Position numbers and translations under genes: made by a program. From NCBI GenBank assembly GCA_036877525.1, contig JAZGTH010000032.1, positions 1,851,501-1,915,500 on the forward strand: a DNA stretch of 64,000 nt, in the 5' to 3' direction. Source of the stretch: Chromobotia macracanthus. Its lineage: Eukaryota; Chordata; Actinopteri; Cypriniformes; Botiidae. The notes below the pieces were generated by a model. It made no database searches and was not told the DNA's origin. It saw nothing but the letters and a program-made list of their open reading frames with translations. This document shows, in pieces, positions 11,900-24,300 of this stretch; within the stretch, counting starts at the first letter, position 1, and each line of letters begins with the position of its first letter.

Positions 11900-13980
11900 A
11901 TGTTATCGGTTGTCTTTTGATGTTTTTAGAGTTTTTGTGTTTAGCGAGTTTCTGGGTGTCCACCTCTTATAGACACATTCACTTTTCACAGTTTACCTCT
12001 GAGTCATTCAACAAAGGTTGCTTGAAAACTTCTGTCATAGGCTATGTGTTAGAGTTCTGTGTATCATCTGGTGACATCTCAACAACGGTTCAGAGAAACT
12101 GAAGTAGTACTGTGGAAAATGTCTTTCCAGCCTAACAGTAAGTGTGTTTCCATTGTATGTTATGTATTTGTTAGAATATACATTTAAAATTGTTTATGTG
12201 TGTCACTGTTGTGTTTAAACTGTTTAAAATTATGTTTAAACAGTTTTGTGTAACTCTCCAGGTAGATCAAACTACATTTTCCATTAAAACCAAGAACTGA
12301 ATCAACAGGGTATTGTTTTATCTATTTGTCAACATTGTTTTATGTTTTTGACTCAGAATAGGTATTGGATTGGATTATATTGTCTGACACAAAGTAACTG
12401 AGGATAATAATAATAGCTGCCACTCTGTCTATTGTCTGTATGTATATGAAAACCAGCTGTAGCTTGTCTATGTGTATAGCTGATAATCTTTATATCTTTT
12501 CAGATAGATTGTGAGCTGGTTCATGTAATCCCTCTAAAATACAGGTAAGCAGCAAAATGTATTTACATTTATGGGTTTCTAAGAACTCCTTTATCTAGTT
12601 TAAATTCAGGTTTTACAGATGACTAAGAAAGTGACTACAGCATACAGGAAAATCTGCAACTTCTGCAGAAAATAACTTTTTTATCTTCTGAAGTATTGTG
12701 AATGGGTTGTCAATGTTTAGAATATAATCTACCAGAGCTACTAAGACATGTTTTGTTATGTTTTCAGCTCTTAGAAAGCTCCTGATTTAAAGGTAACATG
12801 GATCGTTATCACAAGATTTAGTTATCTTATTCAGCCAAATGTTTTTTTCATGTTTTCAGTCTTTATTTTATGGACTCCTGATTCTTGAGTACTGTCAAAC
12901 ATATAAATTCTCTTTTGCCTTCATCTTAGGTCTTTTATTGGAGTAGAATGAAAGGCAATTTGCACCAACATGAAAAGGTAAGACGGATGCATTACCCAAA
13001 CCAAAACTCGTGTGTTTTAGATGGATCGATTTACTTTGTATGTTCTGTGTTAAACCACTGCTTTAATGAATGAATCATTTGAAAAAATCAAATTATTTGA
13101 AGTGTGAATATTTTAGTCAGCGAAGTTCTACACTGTGATATGGTGTTGTCTTAATAAATACCTGTACCGTAAGTAGAGAGTGTAGCAAATGGCCAAATCC
13201 TAAAGCTTTACCATGAAGTAACACAACATGGATCTCTCATTGACAGCACAGCAATGATTTTTCTCGTTTGGACTCACAAACCCACCTGTTTATTCACATG
13301 GGTTTTGTGTTCACACCCCGAGGATGTCAGGAACGTCTTAATTTATTCACCTTTGTTACAAAATTCAATAGTTTCAAAATGAACATGCATTACCTTTTAG
13401 TCAGGTTACAATGTTGTCAGACTTCACCTTACATTTTTTCTCTCAGGATTGTTTTCCTTAATGTTTGCCAATATTCATAGATGACATGCACTCCAATGTG
13501 TTTAGCATGTTAGTTTTATTACATGTCTTACTAATCCAAATGGAATGAAAACACCAGTAAATAGCAGTCTAATTTTATTTGTTATCCAGCAAAACGTAAA
13601 GGCACGTAAAAACATTATGGCATTTGTTTTAATGCTTTAATATGTTCGTTGCTACTTTTTCCACTTGTCGAACTGAAATCCTTTTGAGTTTTTGACTTTA
13701 TCACACTGATTCAAAACCCCCTTGTTACACAAAAATACCAATGGACACCATTTACCTGTAAACACTTTCTCACTCTTTCATCAGACCTGGAATTAGACCA
13801 TCCTTGTTTTGAATTCTCGTTTAATTGTCATGCTACATCGTCTCATTTTCCTTCCTCTCCTTCCATATTATGTTTCACAGCAATGCTGGTGAGATCTAGT
13901 TGTTTTAAGTTTCTCATTGTTCATGGCCATGTTCTTGGATGTATGTTTTGGTTTAATAAAAATAAGCACTTACAACTACC
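11900..13980 (+). ncRNA. Putative spliced, mostly non-coding transcript, left-arm copy
   Basis: Five exon-like blocks with consensus splice signals can be read on the plus strand. Exon 1 has an unknown start and ends at 12137 before GTAAGTG. The others are 12504-12544 (after TATATCTTTTCAG, before GTAAGC), 12768-12792 (after ATGTTTTCAG, before GTAACA), 12930-12977 (after CTTCATCTTAG, before GTAAGA) and an exon from 13785 (after CTCTTTCATCAG) with AATAAA at 13955-13960. Internal exons are 41, 25 and 48 nt. The 25-nt exon has stops in every frame, so no long protein can pass through. All these signals are kept in the right-arm copy. Transcription itself is inferred, not shown. An alternative is a decayed gene or an unknown TE with exon-like matches. 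Confidence 0.4.
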
Positions 13981-14039
13981 TTCGTCTTGATATCATTGCT
14001 TTATTTCATTCTTTATCCAGTATTATTTGTTTTTGTTGT

Positions 14040-14060
14040 TGTTGTGTGTGTGTGTGTGTG
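14040..14060. repeat. Short (TTG)n/(TG)n tract in left arm
   Basis: TTGTTGTTG followed by a TG run. The matching tract in the right arm (21444-21490) is longer and reads as CA and AAC repeats, as expected for a microsatellite that changed length after the duplication. Confidence 0.8.
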
Positions 14061-14120
14061 TAATATTTATTCTTTTGCACTTTCAACAATATTTTACGCA
14101 GTCAACAACAGTTCTTGATA

Positions 14121-14770
14121 CAGTTCTGTCTTTACCTTTTTAAATTTCAACAACACGTTACAAATACATTACTTCAAGAACTTTACTATTCAGGCACTGT
14201 ATTGCATGTAATACAGTGCCTGAATAGTAATTGATAAATACAACACAAAACAATTGCAAACAAAACTTTGTTTTTGTCCTATGCCGCACATGTTTTACAC
14301 CATTTTGCAACAGGTGTAAAATTACACTGCACACATCTAGTAAAAGTTGTTTTATGTTTATGTGCAAAATCTTTCAACAGTAAGCACAGGACATGTAACT
14401 TCAGTAACGTTTCTAAATATCGCTTCAGTCAGAACAACATTGGTCAGGCGTAGTTTTTGAAGATTTGGATCAACGTTTGTATCTTAAAACTATCAACAAA
14501 CACTTAAAAGATGAACTGACATCACGATATGACAAACTAGAACTGAGGACAAAATATCGGTATAAACAAAGTAAAATAACAATATAGTTGAATGTTTTTT
14601 ATTAATTTGATTGTGGAGAAATCTAAAATACATAGATTGATTAATTAATTTTTTAAGTTAATTTTTATATAAAAAGCTAGGCCCCCCAAATATATTGATT
14701 TTTCTTTATAATGTCTGTTCAATAGTGATTAATTGTTTTATGTATGTTAAAATATTCAGTATACACACAC
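14121..14770. other. Spacer between left arm and Gypsy element
   Basis: Apart from the hairpin at 14183-14230 nothing coding is visible. It is AT-rich. It does not match the right-hand spacer (20480-21371), so the arms do not simply extend further inward. Confidence 0.4.
14183..14230. repeat. Perfect 21-bp hairpin with 6-nt loop
   Basis: The bases 14183-14203 are the exact reverse complement of 14210-14230, separated by GCATGT. The stem begins TTACTATTCAGGCACTG. It lies just inside the inner end of the left arm, in the spacer, and has no counterpart near the right arm. It could be a tiny fold-back or MITE, or a small-RNA hairpin. Confidence 0.9.
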
Positions 14771-15045
14771 ATTTCTTGCATACTCACAGCTAGGCAATGG
14801 GTGTCCAGTGGGTGGCGGTAGCCAGATGGAAATCCCTAGAGCAGACCTGAAAGAGAAAAAAGAGTTAGTAGTAGTTCACACAATGTTATGTTGCACGGAG
14901 CTGTGGCGAGATTTGTAAAGCTGAATAAATGAAAGAACCCAAAAATCAATCACGCTTGTTGCCTTCTTCAAGTGTGTTATAAAATACTGGCAACGAGGGA
15001 TGGAATCAGCGGTGCCGTTTTGAGTGAGTTACAGCGACGTTGCGT

Positions 15046-16431
15046 ATGGACGTAGAACATCTGCAAGATCGGCTGAGTGAGGCATTGCACCGGCTGCAGC
15101 TCGATCAACTGCACGAGGTGTGTGTATGCAAAATTATCGGCAGAGGGACAGAGTAAACGGCACTCGCTAATCAGATTAATAAGTGAAGCGGTAGAGAATG
15201 TTATAGAAACAGAAGAGGATGATGTAGCCCGTCAATGTGTGAAAGATTTGTTAGAGTTTGCCAGCAATATAACGCGACACAGCAGTACAAGATGGCGGTG
15301 GCGACACAGACAGGTGTTCAGCGGAGCTCGGGTGTTTAAAGAAACAGTACGCCGAACTGCAGCATCTTTTCGAGTCATCCACAAGTATGCTGAAAAATGA
15401 AATACAACGCTTGAGTTTGAAAGTTCCTGATGTGTAAAGTCCCCCTGTGTCTCCCTAACATCAGCCGGCAGTTCCAGAAGTCATAATCCAACGTGATTTT
15501 AAGATTAACAGCCAAATAGGAGAAAGGGGATAGAAAGATAAGCTGTCATACAACAACTTGATGCACCAGATTGATGCTGGAATAAATAAAGGACACAGAG
15601 AGTCTGATATCATTAATGCTGTGATCAGAGCAATCAGTCCAGGTATGAGCCTGCGTGACATGTTGGAGATTAAGACAGATTTAACCCTTTCCCAGCTGCG
15701 CACAATTCTGAAAGGCCATTATAAGGACGAAAGCTCAATCGACCTTTATCATAGACTGATAAATGTAACTCAGGAGAGCCGTGAGTCACCACAAAACTTC
15801 CTCTTCTGAGCTATTGAATTGAAAGAAAGACTGTTCGAGAGCCTGATGGGGAAGAATCATACAGTCCAGATCTCATACAAAGAAGATTCCTACGTGCACT
15901 GGGGACAGGCCTGTCAAATGACCACATTAAATACCACATTAAAGCCTGCCTTGATGACCCTACAGTCACAGATGAAGTTCTCATCACAAAGATGAACGAA
16001 GCTGCAAGCCTCAAGTGGGAGTGACAGCAAAGAAAAATGCCCACATCAAAGAGACTAAAGTCACTGAGATCCAGGCAGAATTACATCAAAGTCAAGACAG
16101 AATGGTTCATGCTGTCGCAGGTAAAGAACAGTCCATGCACACACAAGTAAAAGCTTTGAAAACGCCGCAGGTCACAGACAAGAAAGACTCCAAGCTCTAC
16201 GAGGCTGTCAAGCAGCTGAAGGAGGAGATTGGAGAAATGAGGAAAGTGATGACTGCTTACCGTTCCACACAGCACCGAGAAAGGAAGCGGGATGCCATGG
16301 GTGTCAGAAGCATGGTAGAGGTGACCAGTGTGACCATTGTTTTAAATGTGGGCAAAGTGGGCATCTTTCCAGAGGGTGCAGGGGACCACCTGCAGGAAGA
16401 ACAGAAAGAGGGCACTCAGCTAGTAGTATGA
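15046..16431 (+). pseudogene. gag of Gypsy element A (broken)
   Basis: A start codon at 15046 opens a frame beginning MDVEHLQDRLSEAL, soon stopped. Sequence continues in other frames through 15077-15400 and 15558-15809. A nucleocapsid zinc knuckle C-X2-C-X4-H-X4-C (CFKCGQSGHLSRGC) is encoded at 16338-16379, but in a frame different from the open stretch at 16015-16431, so at least one frameshift precedes it. The C-terminal part before the knuckle is rich in charged residues. Gag is not translatable as one chain. Confidence 0.8.
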
Positions 16432-19400
16432 TGGTAACAGCTCACACGACACCATCCCAGTGGTCGAAACATCAAAATGTACTCCTGTGTGACAGTATCA
16501 AGCAGTTGGAAGCCCGAGAAACAACGAAGCAGAAGGAGACCTACCTACAGCTCATCAGATCCGTAAGTGCTAATCAGCTATCCACCAAACACAATGCACA
16601 GTTGCTGAATTTGATTGGAGAGAAATGTCTGGTGAACTGTTTCTTCGATGGTGTGGCAACACAAGCACTCTGGGATACTGGCTCACAAGTCTGTCTCATG
16701 AACGAAAAGTGGAGAAAAGAACATCTCCCACACACCACGCTACATAGCCTCGAAGAGATTCTAGGTCCCGGAAGTCTCACCGGTCGAGCAGTAAATCAAA
16801 CGGTCATCCCATTTGAAAGCTGGGTCGAAGTGATGTTCAAGCTAGGAACAGACAAAGCCACACCGCTGGAACTGGAGGTACCTGTATTAGTATCTGGTGA
16901 TGATGGGGTGACAGAGAAGCCCATTATTGGGTACAATGTTATTGAGTACCTTCTGAACAATGGTGTCGAGCAACCTACCGGGGTCACAACCAAAGCCAAT
17001 GAGTACTGCCCTGTTGTGCGACTAAGAAAGCAGAGGTGTTACTGAAGTTAGTGAGAAGTCAGGACGATGGATGCAGTGATGGAGTAGCGAAAACAGGAAG
17101 GTCAGTAACAAAAATTCCAGCTAAACAGGCTACAGCTGTTAAATGTTGCATCAAAATGGGCCCTTTATTATCTGACCAAGATGCCCTGTTTGTGCCGGAT
17201 GAGTGCGCATGGTGGCCAGACGGATTGAGGGTGGAGGAAAACATTGTCCACCTCCAGAGAGGGACTTGTTCATGCATCTGCATTCCAGTGATTAACGATA
17301 CTGTCCATGACATTGACCTGCCTCTACATGCAGTTCTGGGCCATATACAACGAGTAAAGGCTGTCTACCCAGCAGAGGTGAGACCAGCAACAGCCCAGCG
17401 ACATAGTGTATGCGAGAATACCACACACACCACTCAAAGCACGCTCCTTAAAGACAGTAAAATTACTCAATCTACGGAAAATGCTGAGACGTTAACAATC
17501 CAAGGGAAATGCTTATGGGACCCTCCGGTTTGCGTTGACCACCTAACATCCAAACAGCAGCAGAAAGTAAAACAGCTTTTAAGAGAGGAAAGTGGTGCCT
17601 TTGCCTGTGATGACAGTGACGTGGGATGTATCCCATCTCTCCAGCTAAGAATCCGCCTCCATGATACCACACCTGTGAAGCACACATACATGTCTGTCCC
17701 GAAGCCACTGCACAAAGAGGTTAAAGAATACCTGGAGGATTTGTTGAATAAGTCGCTGGTAGTCTGTGTGCATAAGAAAGATGGAACCCTCCGCCTCTGT
17801 TGCAACTACCGGGAGTTAAATAAGAAATCCAGGGAGGGAAATTCCTAGGGAGGCTGGTGACCAAAGATGGGTACACGATGGACCCGGCTGACATCGCTCC
17901 AGTCCAGGCACTGAAGGAGAGGACCCCTAAGACAGTTGGCGAGGTGAGAAAATTATTAGGATTTCTCTACTACTACCGGTCGTACATTGAGAACTTTTCC
18001 CGCAAGCACTCTTTATGTGCTGCTCACTGAAACGACAACACCAAAAGAAAGAGTACAGCTTAAGCGGAAGGGCAAGGTGAAAAGTCGCCAGGGGCAGCTT
18101 GCATCGTCACATCCAGTCACGTGGACAGATGAGCATCAAAAGGTCCTCTGTGAGTTGATTGACTATCCAATCCACCCGTGCTGGGGTATCCAGATCTAAA
18201 TGAACCCTTGGTAATCCACTGTGACGCGTCACAGGAAGGCCTCGGCGCAGTGCTCTATCAAAGACAGGGAGGCAAGTTAGTAGTGATAGCATACAGATCC
18301 AGAGCCGTGACCTCTCCTGAGAAAAATTACCATCTCCATTCGGGAAAGTTGGAGTTTTTGGCCATGAAGTGGGCCATATGTGAGAGGTTTAGAGAGTTTT
18401 TCATGCGCCATCATTTACTGTGTACACAGATAATAATCCTCTTACCTATGTGATGTCAACAGCTAAGCTAAATGCCACCACGTATAGATGGGTAACCGAA
18501 CTTGCTGATTTTCGATTTACCATCAAGTACCGTCCCGGAAAGTCAAACGGAGATGCTGACGGCCTCTCACGCATGCCACTGTCAGTGGAACAGTACCTGG
18601 AAACCTGCTCAGAAGAAATACACCCTGATGTCATGGTTAGTATAACTCAGTCAGTGATGGTACAAAATGCGGAGAGAGGCCCGTGGTTGTGTCCACTTAC
18701 CACCCAGTCAGTGCTAGCGGGAGAACAGGAGGAGAAGCTGCTCACATCGGTTGCAGAGATCCCCAAGGAAGCTCTGAGAAGCCCAAGAAGATGACCCTGA
18801 AATCAGAGAAGTCTTGATGTGTCTCAAATCGAAATCACGGCACATAAACAGGAGCCAGGGCAAAAAGGCTCGGGGACTGATGAGGGAAAAGGCCAGACTA
18901 TACTTGGATGAGCATGGTCTCTTGTTCCGTAAAACAGCAACCCGTCATCAGCTGGTCCTGCCAAAAAAATATCACCAGCTTGTTTATAAGGAGTTACATC
19001 AGGACATGGGCCATCTAGGGGCCAAACAAATGTTTAACTTGGTCAGGGATCGATTTTATTGGCCCCTCATGCAAAAAAGAAGTGGAACACTATGTCACAT
19101 GTGTTTGCAGTTGTCTGAGAAGCAAGCGTCCAAACAGGGTGACCCGAGCTCCTCTGATCAATATCACCACCACTTATCCATTTGAGCTGGTTTCCATTGA
19201 TTTCTTACATCTGGAGACATGTAAAGGAGGTTATGAATACAATTTAGTTGTGATGGACCACTTTACACGGTTTGCTCAAGCATATGTGTGTAGAAACAAG
19301 AGCGCCAAGACAGCTGCAGAGAAAGTGTTTGGAGACTTTGTTTTGAAGTTTGGGTTCCCAATGAAGCTGCACCATGATCAAGGCAAGGAATTCGACAACA

Positions 19401-20457
19401 AGCTGTTTGCAAAGTTGCAAGAGTACAGTGGTGTGCAAGGCTCCCATACACCATATCACCGTATCATCCGCAGGGAAACGGGCAAGTTGAGCGGTTTAAC
19501 TGAACTTTGCTCGCAATGCTTAGGACCTTGCCTAAGACCGCCAAAGCTGACTGGAAGACATCATTTGCAAAGGTTGTGAATGTGTACAACTGTACAAGAA
19601 ATGAGGTGACAGGGTTTGCACCCTATTACCTCCTCTTTGGTTGTACGCCCAGGTTGCCCATTGATATCATGTTTGGTGTTCCAGCGAAAGACCAAAGCTC
19701 CTCTTACCATGACTATGCTGAGGGCTGGAGGAAGAGAATGATGGAAGCTTACAACTTGGCCTCAAGAGTGTCGCACAGAGAGAAGGAAAGAGGAAAAGCT
19801 CTGTATGACAAGAAAGTGCATGGAGCTGAATTGTGAATAATCCCTGGTAATAGGGTACTAGTCCATAACTTTAAGGAGAAGGGCAGACCCGGGAAGCTCC
19901 GACCATTCTGGGAAGAGCAAGTTTATGTTGTCACTCAGAGGAAGTACCAGGATAGTCCAGTATATGAAGTTCAACCTGAAAATGGGAAAGGGAAAACAAG
20001 GATACTGCACAGAAATCTGTTGCTCCCGTGTGATTACTTACCTGTAGAAAAGGAACACCTTCCTGGAAGACCTGAAAAAGAGAACAAGATAAAGGCTGGA
20101 AGAACATCAACACAGAAAAATCAGATGCACTGTGACAGTTCAGATGGTGAAGATGATTGGAGAACCCTGGTTGGAGTTCCAGTTGACAGGGAGAGTCGAA
20201 ACGACAGTAGGCGTCTACAGTCAAAACCTCATCCAGAGGACACAGTGATGCTGAACGATGCAGATCCAGAGCAGGAAGATGAGCAAGGAGCAGGACGGGG
20301 AGATGATGATGTGTCATCCTCAAAAAGAGAGGTCAGAGAAGCAGATGAGGCTGAAGAGAGTGATGACTCCTTCACAACCAGCCTGCAACAGAAAATATCC
20401 TTTGAGAAACAGAAAAGCAAAAAAAATGTTTACTTACCATACCTTAGGTCAGCCTAG
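16428..20457 (+). pseudogene. pol of Gypsy element A (protease, RT, RNase H, integrase; broken)
   Basis: The retropepsin motif LWDTGSQV lies near 16670. The RT N-terminus ends at 'NYRELNKKS' (about 17830) and jumps directly to the sequence after the palm (GRLVTKDG, about 17850). The whole catalytic core with the YxDD box is therefore missing, about 170 codons by comparison with the family. RNase H follows, with HCDAS (18222), KLEFLAMKW, TDNNPL and GDADGLSR. Integrase keeps an HHCC-like region (H..H near 18990-19010), IDFLH (19198), DQGKEF (19377) and a VERFN block near 19480 followed at once by a TGA stop. The tail to 20457 is acidic and low-complexity. Several frame changes separate these parts. 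Confidence 0.85.
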
Positions 20458-20479
20458 CATTGTAGATGGGTAAGCTGTT

Positions 20480-21371
20480 GAATTAAATGGAGAGAAAAAG
20501 TTTTTGTTAGAATGTTAATTAAATGAGAGTTCCAACTAATAGTTTAATCAGTCTGATTGATAAGTTGAATCAAAACAAGAGCACAATCAATTTAATATTT
20601 TTTCAGTTTTAATGAAGAGAAGAGAACACTTACAAAGTAGATTGTTTCAATGGTTCAAGGTTAGATTCCTTCAGTGAAAGTACAGATTCCTGTTGATGAA
20701 CAGTGATGGTGGTAAAAGATCATAGTGCACAATGTTGTCTGCTGCAAACACATTGCATGGAAAAGGAGATAAATGTTGTGTGTGGCATGTGAACGTATAG
20801 CACGAGTACTTGAATTTTTGTATCACTGACTCCACCTAAGAAGTAATCTCATTGGTGAATAACCAATAATGTATTCTGAGAATGTCGGGACTACGTTCAT
20901 ATTTCTTTATGGTTTTATAATAGCCTAATTTTAAATTAACAGTAAATACAGACTGTATAATGCTAATTCAGAACATGAAATACATTACTACATTGTGTTA
21001 GATTAATGCTAGTCACATCAGCTCAGTCATACCATCACGCTGTGTCCAGTATTCGTTGCCTGATATCAACATTAAGTTATCATCTTTCAGTCCACGCAAT
21101 ATAGATACAACACCTACATGCACAAACAAACAGAAAGAAAAGTTGTGCTGGCGTAATTCTTGTAACCTTCTTACACCTAGCAGTGTTTGTGCCGGTGTGT
21201 TCCAAGTAAATAATAGCACTTATGAAACCAACACTTAGCATAGGGCTTTTAAATGTAAAATGTTTGTATGATTTTATAAATGTATGTTTTTGCCAGGAGA
21301 CAATGTTCTTAAAAGAAAACTACCCTAAAACACACTGTTTTAATTAGTGGAAATACAACTGAGTTTACCTT
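20480..21371. other. Spacer between Gypsy element and right arm
   Basis: No gene or recognised repeat. No copy of the 5' LTR tract (14812-14986) was found here, which suggests that the Gypsy 3' end was lost. Confidence 0.4.
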
Positions 21372-24300
21372 TATCAAGAACTGTTGTTGACTGCGTAAAA
21401 TATTGTTGAAAGAATAAATTCTTCTTTGCAAAAGAATAAATATTACACACACACGCACACACACACACACACACAACAACAACAACAACAAAAACAAATA
21501 ATACTTGATAAAGAATAAAATAAAGCAATGATATCAAGATGAAGTCAGTTGTAAGTGCTTATTTTTATTAAACCAAAACATACATCCAAGAACATGGCCA
21601 TGAACAATGAGAAACTTAAAACAACTAGATCTCACCAGCATTGCTGTGAAACATAATATGGAAGGAGAGGAAGGAAAATGAGACGATGTAGCATGACAAA
21701 TAAACGAGAATTCAAAACAAGGACGGTCCAGGTCCAGGTCTCTTTCCAGGTCTGATGAAAGAGTGAGAAAGTGTTTACAGTAAATGGTGTCCATTGGTAT
21801 TTTTGTGTAACAAGGGGGTTTTGAATCAGTGTGATAAAGTCAAAAACTCAAAAGGATTTCAGTTCGACAATTGGAAAAAGTAGCAACGAACATATTAAAG
21901 CATGAAAACAAATGCCATAATGTTTTTACGTGCCTTTACATTTTGCTGGATAACAAATAAAATTAGACTGCTATTTACTGGTGTTTTCATTCCATTTGGA
22001 TTAGTAAGACATGTAATAAAACTAACATGCTAAACACATTGGAGTGCATGTCATCTATGAATATTGGCAAACATTAAGGAAAACAATCCTGAGAGAAAAA
22101 ATGTAAGGTGAAGTCTGACAACATTGCAACCTGACTAAAAGGTAATGCATGTTAATTTTGAAACTATTGAATTTTGTAACAAAGGTGAATAAATTAAGAC
22201 GTTCCTGACATCCTCGGGGTGTGAACACAAAACCCATGTGAATAAACAGGTGGGTTTGTGAGTCCAAACGAGAAAAATCATTGCCGTGCTGTCAATGAGA
22301 GATCCATGTTGTGTTACTTCATGGTAAAGCTTTAGGATTTGGCCATTTGCTACACTCTCTACTTACGGTACAAGTATTTATTAAGACAACACCATATCAC
22401 AGTGTAGAACTTCGCTGACTAAAATATTCACACTTCAAATAATTTGATTTTTTCAAATGATTCATTCACTGAAGCAGTGGTTTAACACAGAACATACAAA
22501 GTAAATCGATCCATCTAAAACACACGAGTTTTGGTTTGGGTAATGCATTCGTCTTACCTTTTCATGTTGGTGCAAATTGCCTTTCATTCTACTCCAATAA
22601 AAGACCTAAGATGAAGGCAAAAGAGAATTTATATGTTTAGAATTTATATGTTTTATGAATCCATAAGATAAAGACTGAAAACATGAAAAAAACATTTGGC
22701 TGAATAAGATAACTAAATCTTGTGATAACGATCCATGTTACCTTTAAATCAGGAGCTTTCTAAGAGCTGAAAACATAACAAAACATGTCTTAGTAGCTCT
22801 GGAAGATTATATTCTAAACATTGACAACCCATTCACAATACTTCAGAAGATAAAAAAGTTATTTTCTGCAGAAGTTGCAGATTTTCCTGTATGCTGTAGT
22901 CATTTTCTTAGTCATCTGTAAAACCTGAATTTAAACTAGATAAAGGAGTTCTTAGAAACCCATAAATGTAAATACATTTTGCTGCTTACCTGTATTTTAG
23001 AGGGATTACATGAACCAGCTCACAATCTATCTGAAAAGATATAAAGATTATCAGCTACACACATAGACAAGCTACAGCTGGTTTTCATATACATACAGAC
23101 AATAGACAGAGTGGCAGCTATTATTATTATCCTCAGTTACTTTGTGTCAGACAATATAATCCAATCCAATACCTACTCTGAGTCAAAAACATAAAACAAT
23201 GTTGACAAATAGATAAAACAATACCCTGTTGATTCAGTTCTTGGTTTTAATGGAAAATGTAGTTTGATCTACCTGGAGAGTTACACAAAACTGTTTAAAC
23301 ATAATTTTAAACAGTTTAAACACAACAGTGACACACATAAACAATTTTAAATGTATATTCTAACAAATACATAACATACAATGGAAACACACTTACTGTT
23401 AGGCTGGAAAGACATTTTCCACAGTACTACTTCAGTTTCTCTGAACCGTTGTTGAGATGTCACCAGATGATACACAGAACTCTAACACGTAGCCTATGAC
23501 AGAAGTTTTCAAGCAACCTTTGTTGAATGACTCAGAGGTAAACTGTGAAAAGTGAATGTGTCTATAAGAGGTGGACACCCAGAAACTTACCAAACACAAA
23601 AACTCAAAAAAAACATCAAAAGACAACTGATAACATAAACACATACCCAACCCCGTGTGACGCAGTCGATGTTAAATAAGATGCGTGAGATTGTTTCAAT
23701 TTAAAATGATGCAAAACAACCCATATTTTAAATGATTATGATGGTTGTATCGTTATTTTTATGTTTTAAAAATGAAATAGTCTTCGCAAACTCATACAGA
23801 TTTAACTTAGAAACTGTCTAAAGTGATGAAATAATTATTGTAGAAGTACACAGTAAAGAGTTTATGTTGTTCTGAATGTAATGTTTACAACACAAGGAGT
23901 CATCAAAAGGACTGAGGGTTTATCTGAGGTGTGATGCAGTGAACATCTAGACACAGCGTCTGCACACTCAAACACACACACAGGATTTCCTTATCCCACT
24001 ATGTCAGGCAGATGAACATGGGTGTTTAAATTTAAACAGTGCTAAACAATCTGCATATTTAAAACTATGATTATGGTATCAGTATATCTCTATTTTTTAA
24101 TTTATTCAAAATAAAATTAGTATTTGCCACCTTATACAGATTTATCTTCATATATATTCTAAAAGTAAACACTTGTAAGAAAAAAATGTAAGATTGTTTT
24201 CTGGAAGTTTTCTGGTTTCCATTTGGGAAAAGAAAATGACATAAAAAGATGTTTTCATGAAAGTTCATAGATGCACCCTAAAAGGTTTTTTTGGCTGAAC

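Larger units (their letters stand above)
10796..14120 (+). repeat. Large inverted repeat, left arm (about 3.3 kb)
   Basis: Every stretch compared between 10796 and 14120 reappears, reverse-complemented and in order, at 24711-21372. The outer boundary is at 'AGGGTGAGTATTTTGCATC' (10797 versus 24710) and the inner one at 'CAACAGTTCTTGATA' (ends 14120 versus 21372). Sampled segments differ only at scattered bases and small indels, which I judge as roughly 95% identity or more by eye. The arm contains a set of short exons described separately. Confidence 0.95.
14812..20470 (+). mobile_element. Decayed Ty3/Gypsy LTR retrotransposon (element A)
   Basis: The order gag, protease, reverse transcriptase, RNase H, integrase on the plus strand marks Ty3/Gypsy. 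A likely primer-binding site TGGCAACGAGGG starts at 14987, after an LTR-like tract holding AATAAA (near 14922). No 3' LTR was found after the end of pol near 20457, so target duplications and age cannot be read. The element sits in the spacer of the large inverted repeat. Its catalytic RT segment is deleted and all frames carry stops or shifts. Confidence 0.85.

Noticed and set aside
11917..12102. 61-codon frame at the start of the arm unit as a protein
   Set aside because: It falls within exon 1 and stops before the first donor; the matching frame in the other arm has an altered start. No family recognised.
12616..12705. C/D-box snoRNA in an arm intron (AGATGAC and CTGA boxes)
   Set aside because: The C-box is imperfect, no terminal stem was seen, and such short matches are common by chance.
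13268..13480. Conserved 70-codon frame present in both inverted-repeat arms
   Set aside because: Its conservation is explained by the high identity of the arms; it lies in the long last intron of the putative unit, has no family match, and its start and stop are not specially protected.
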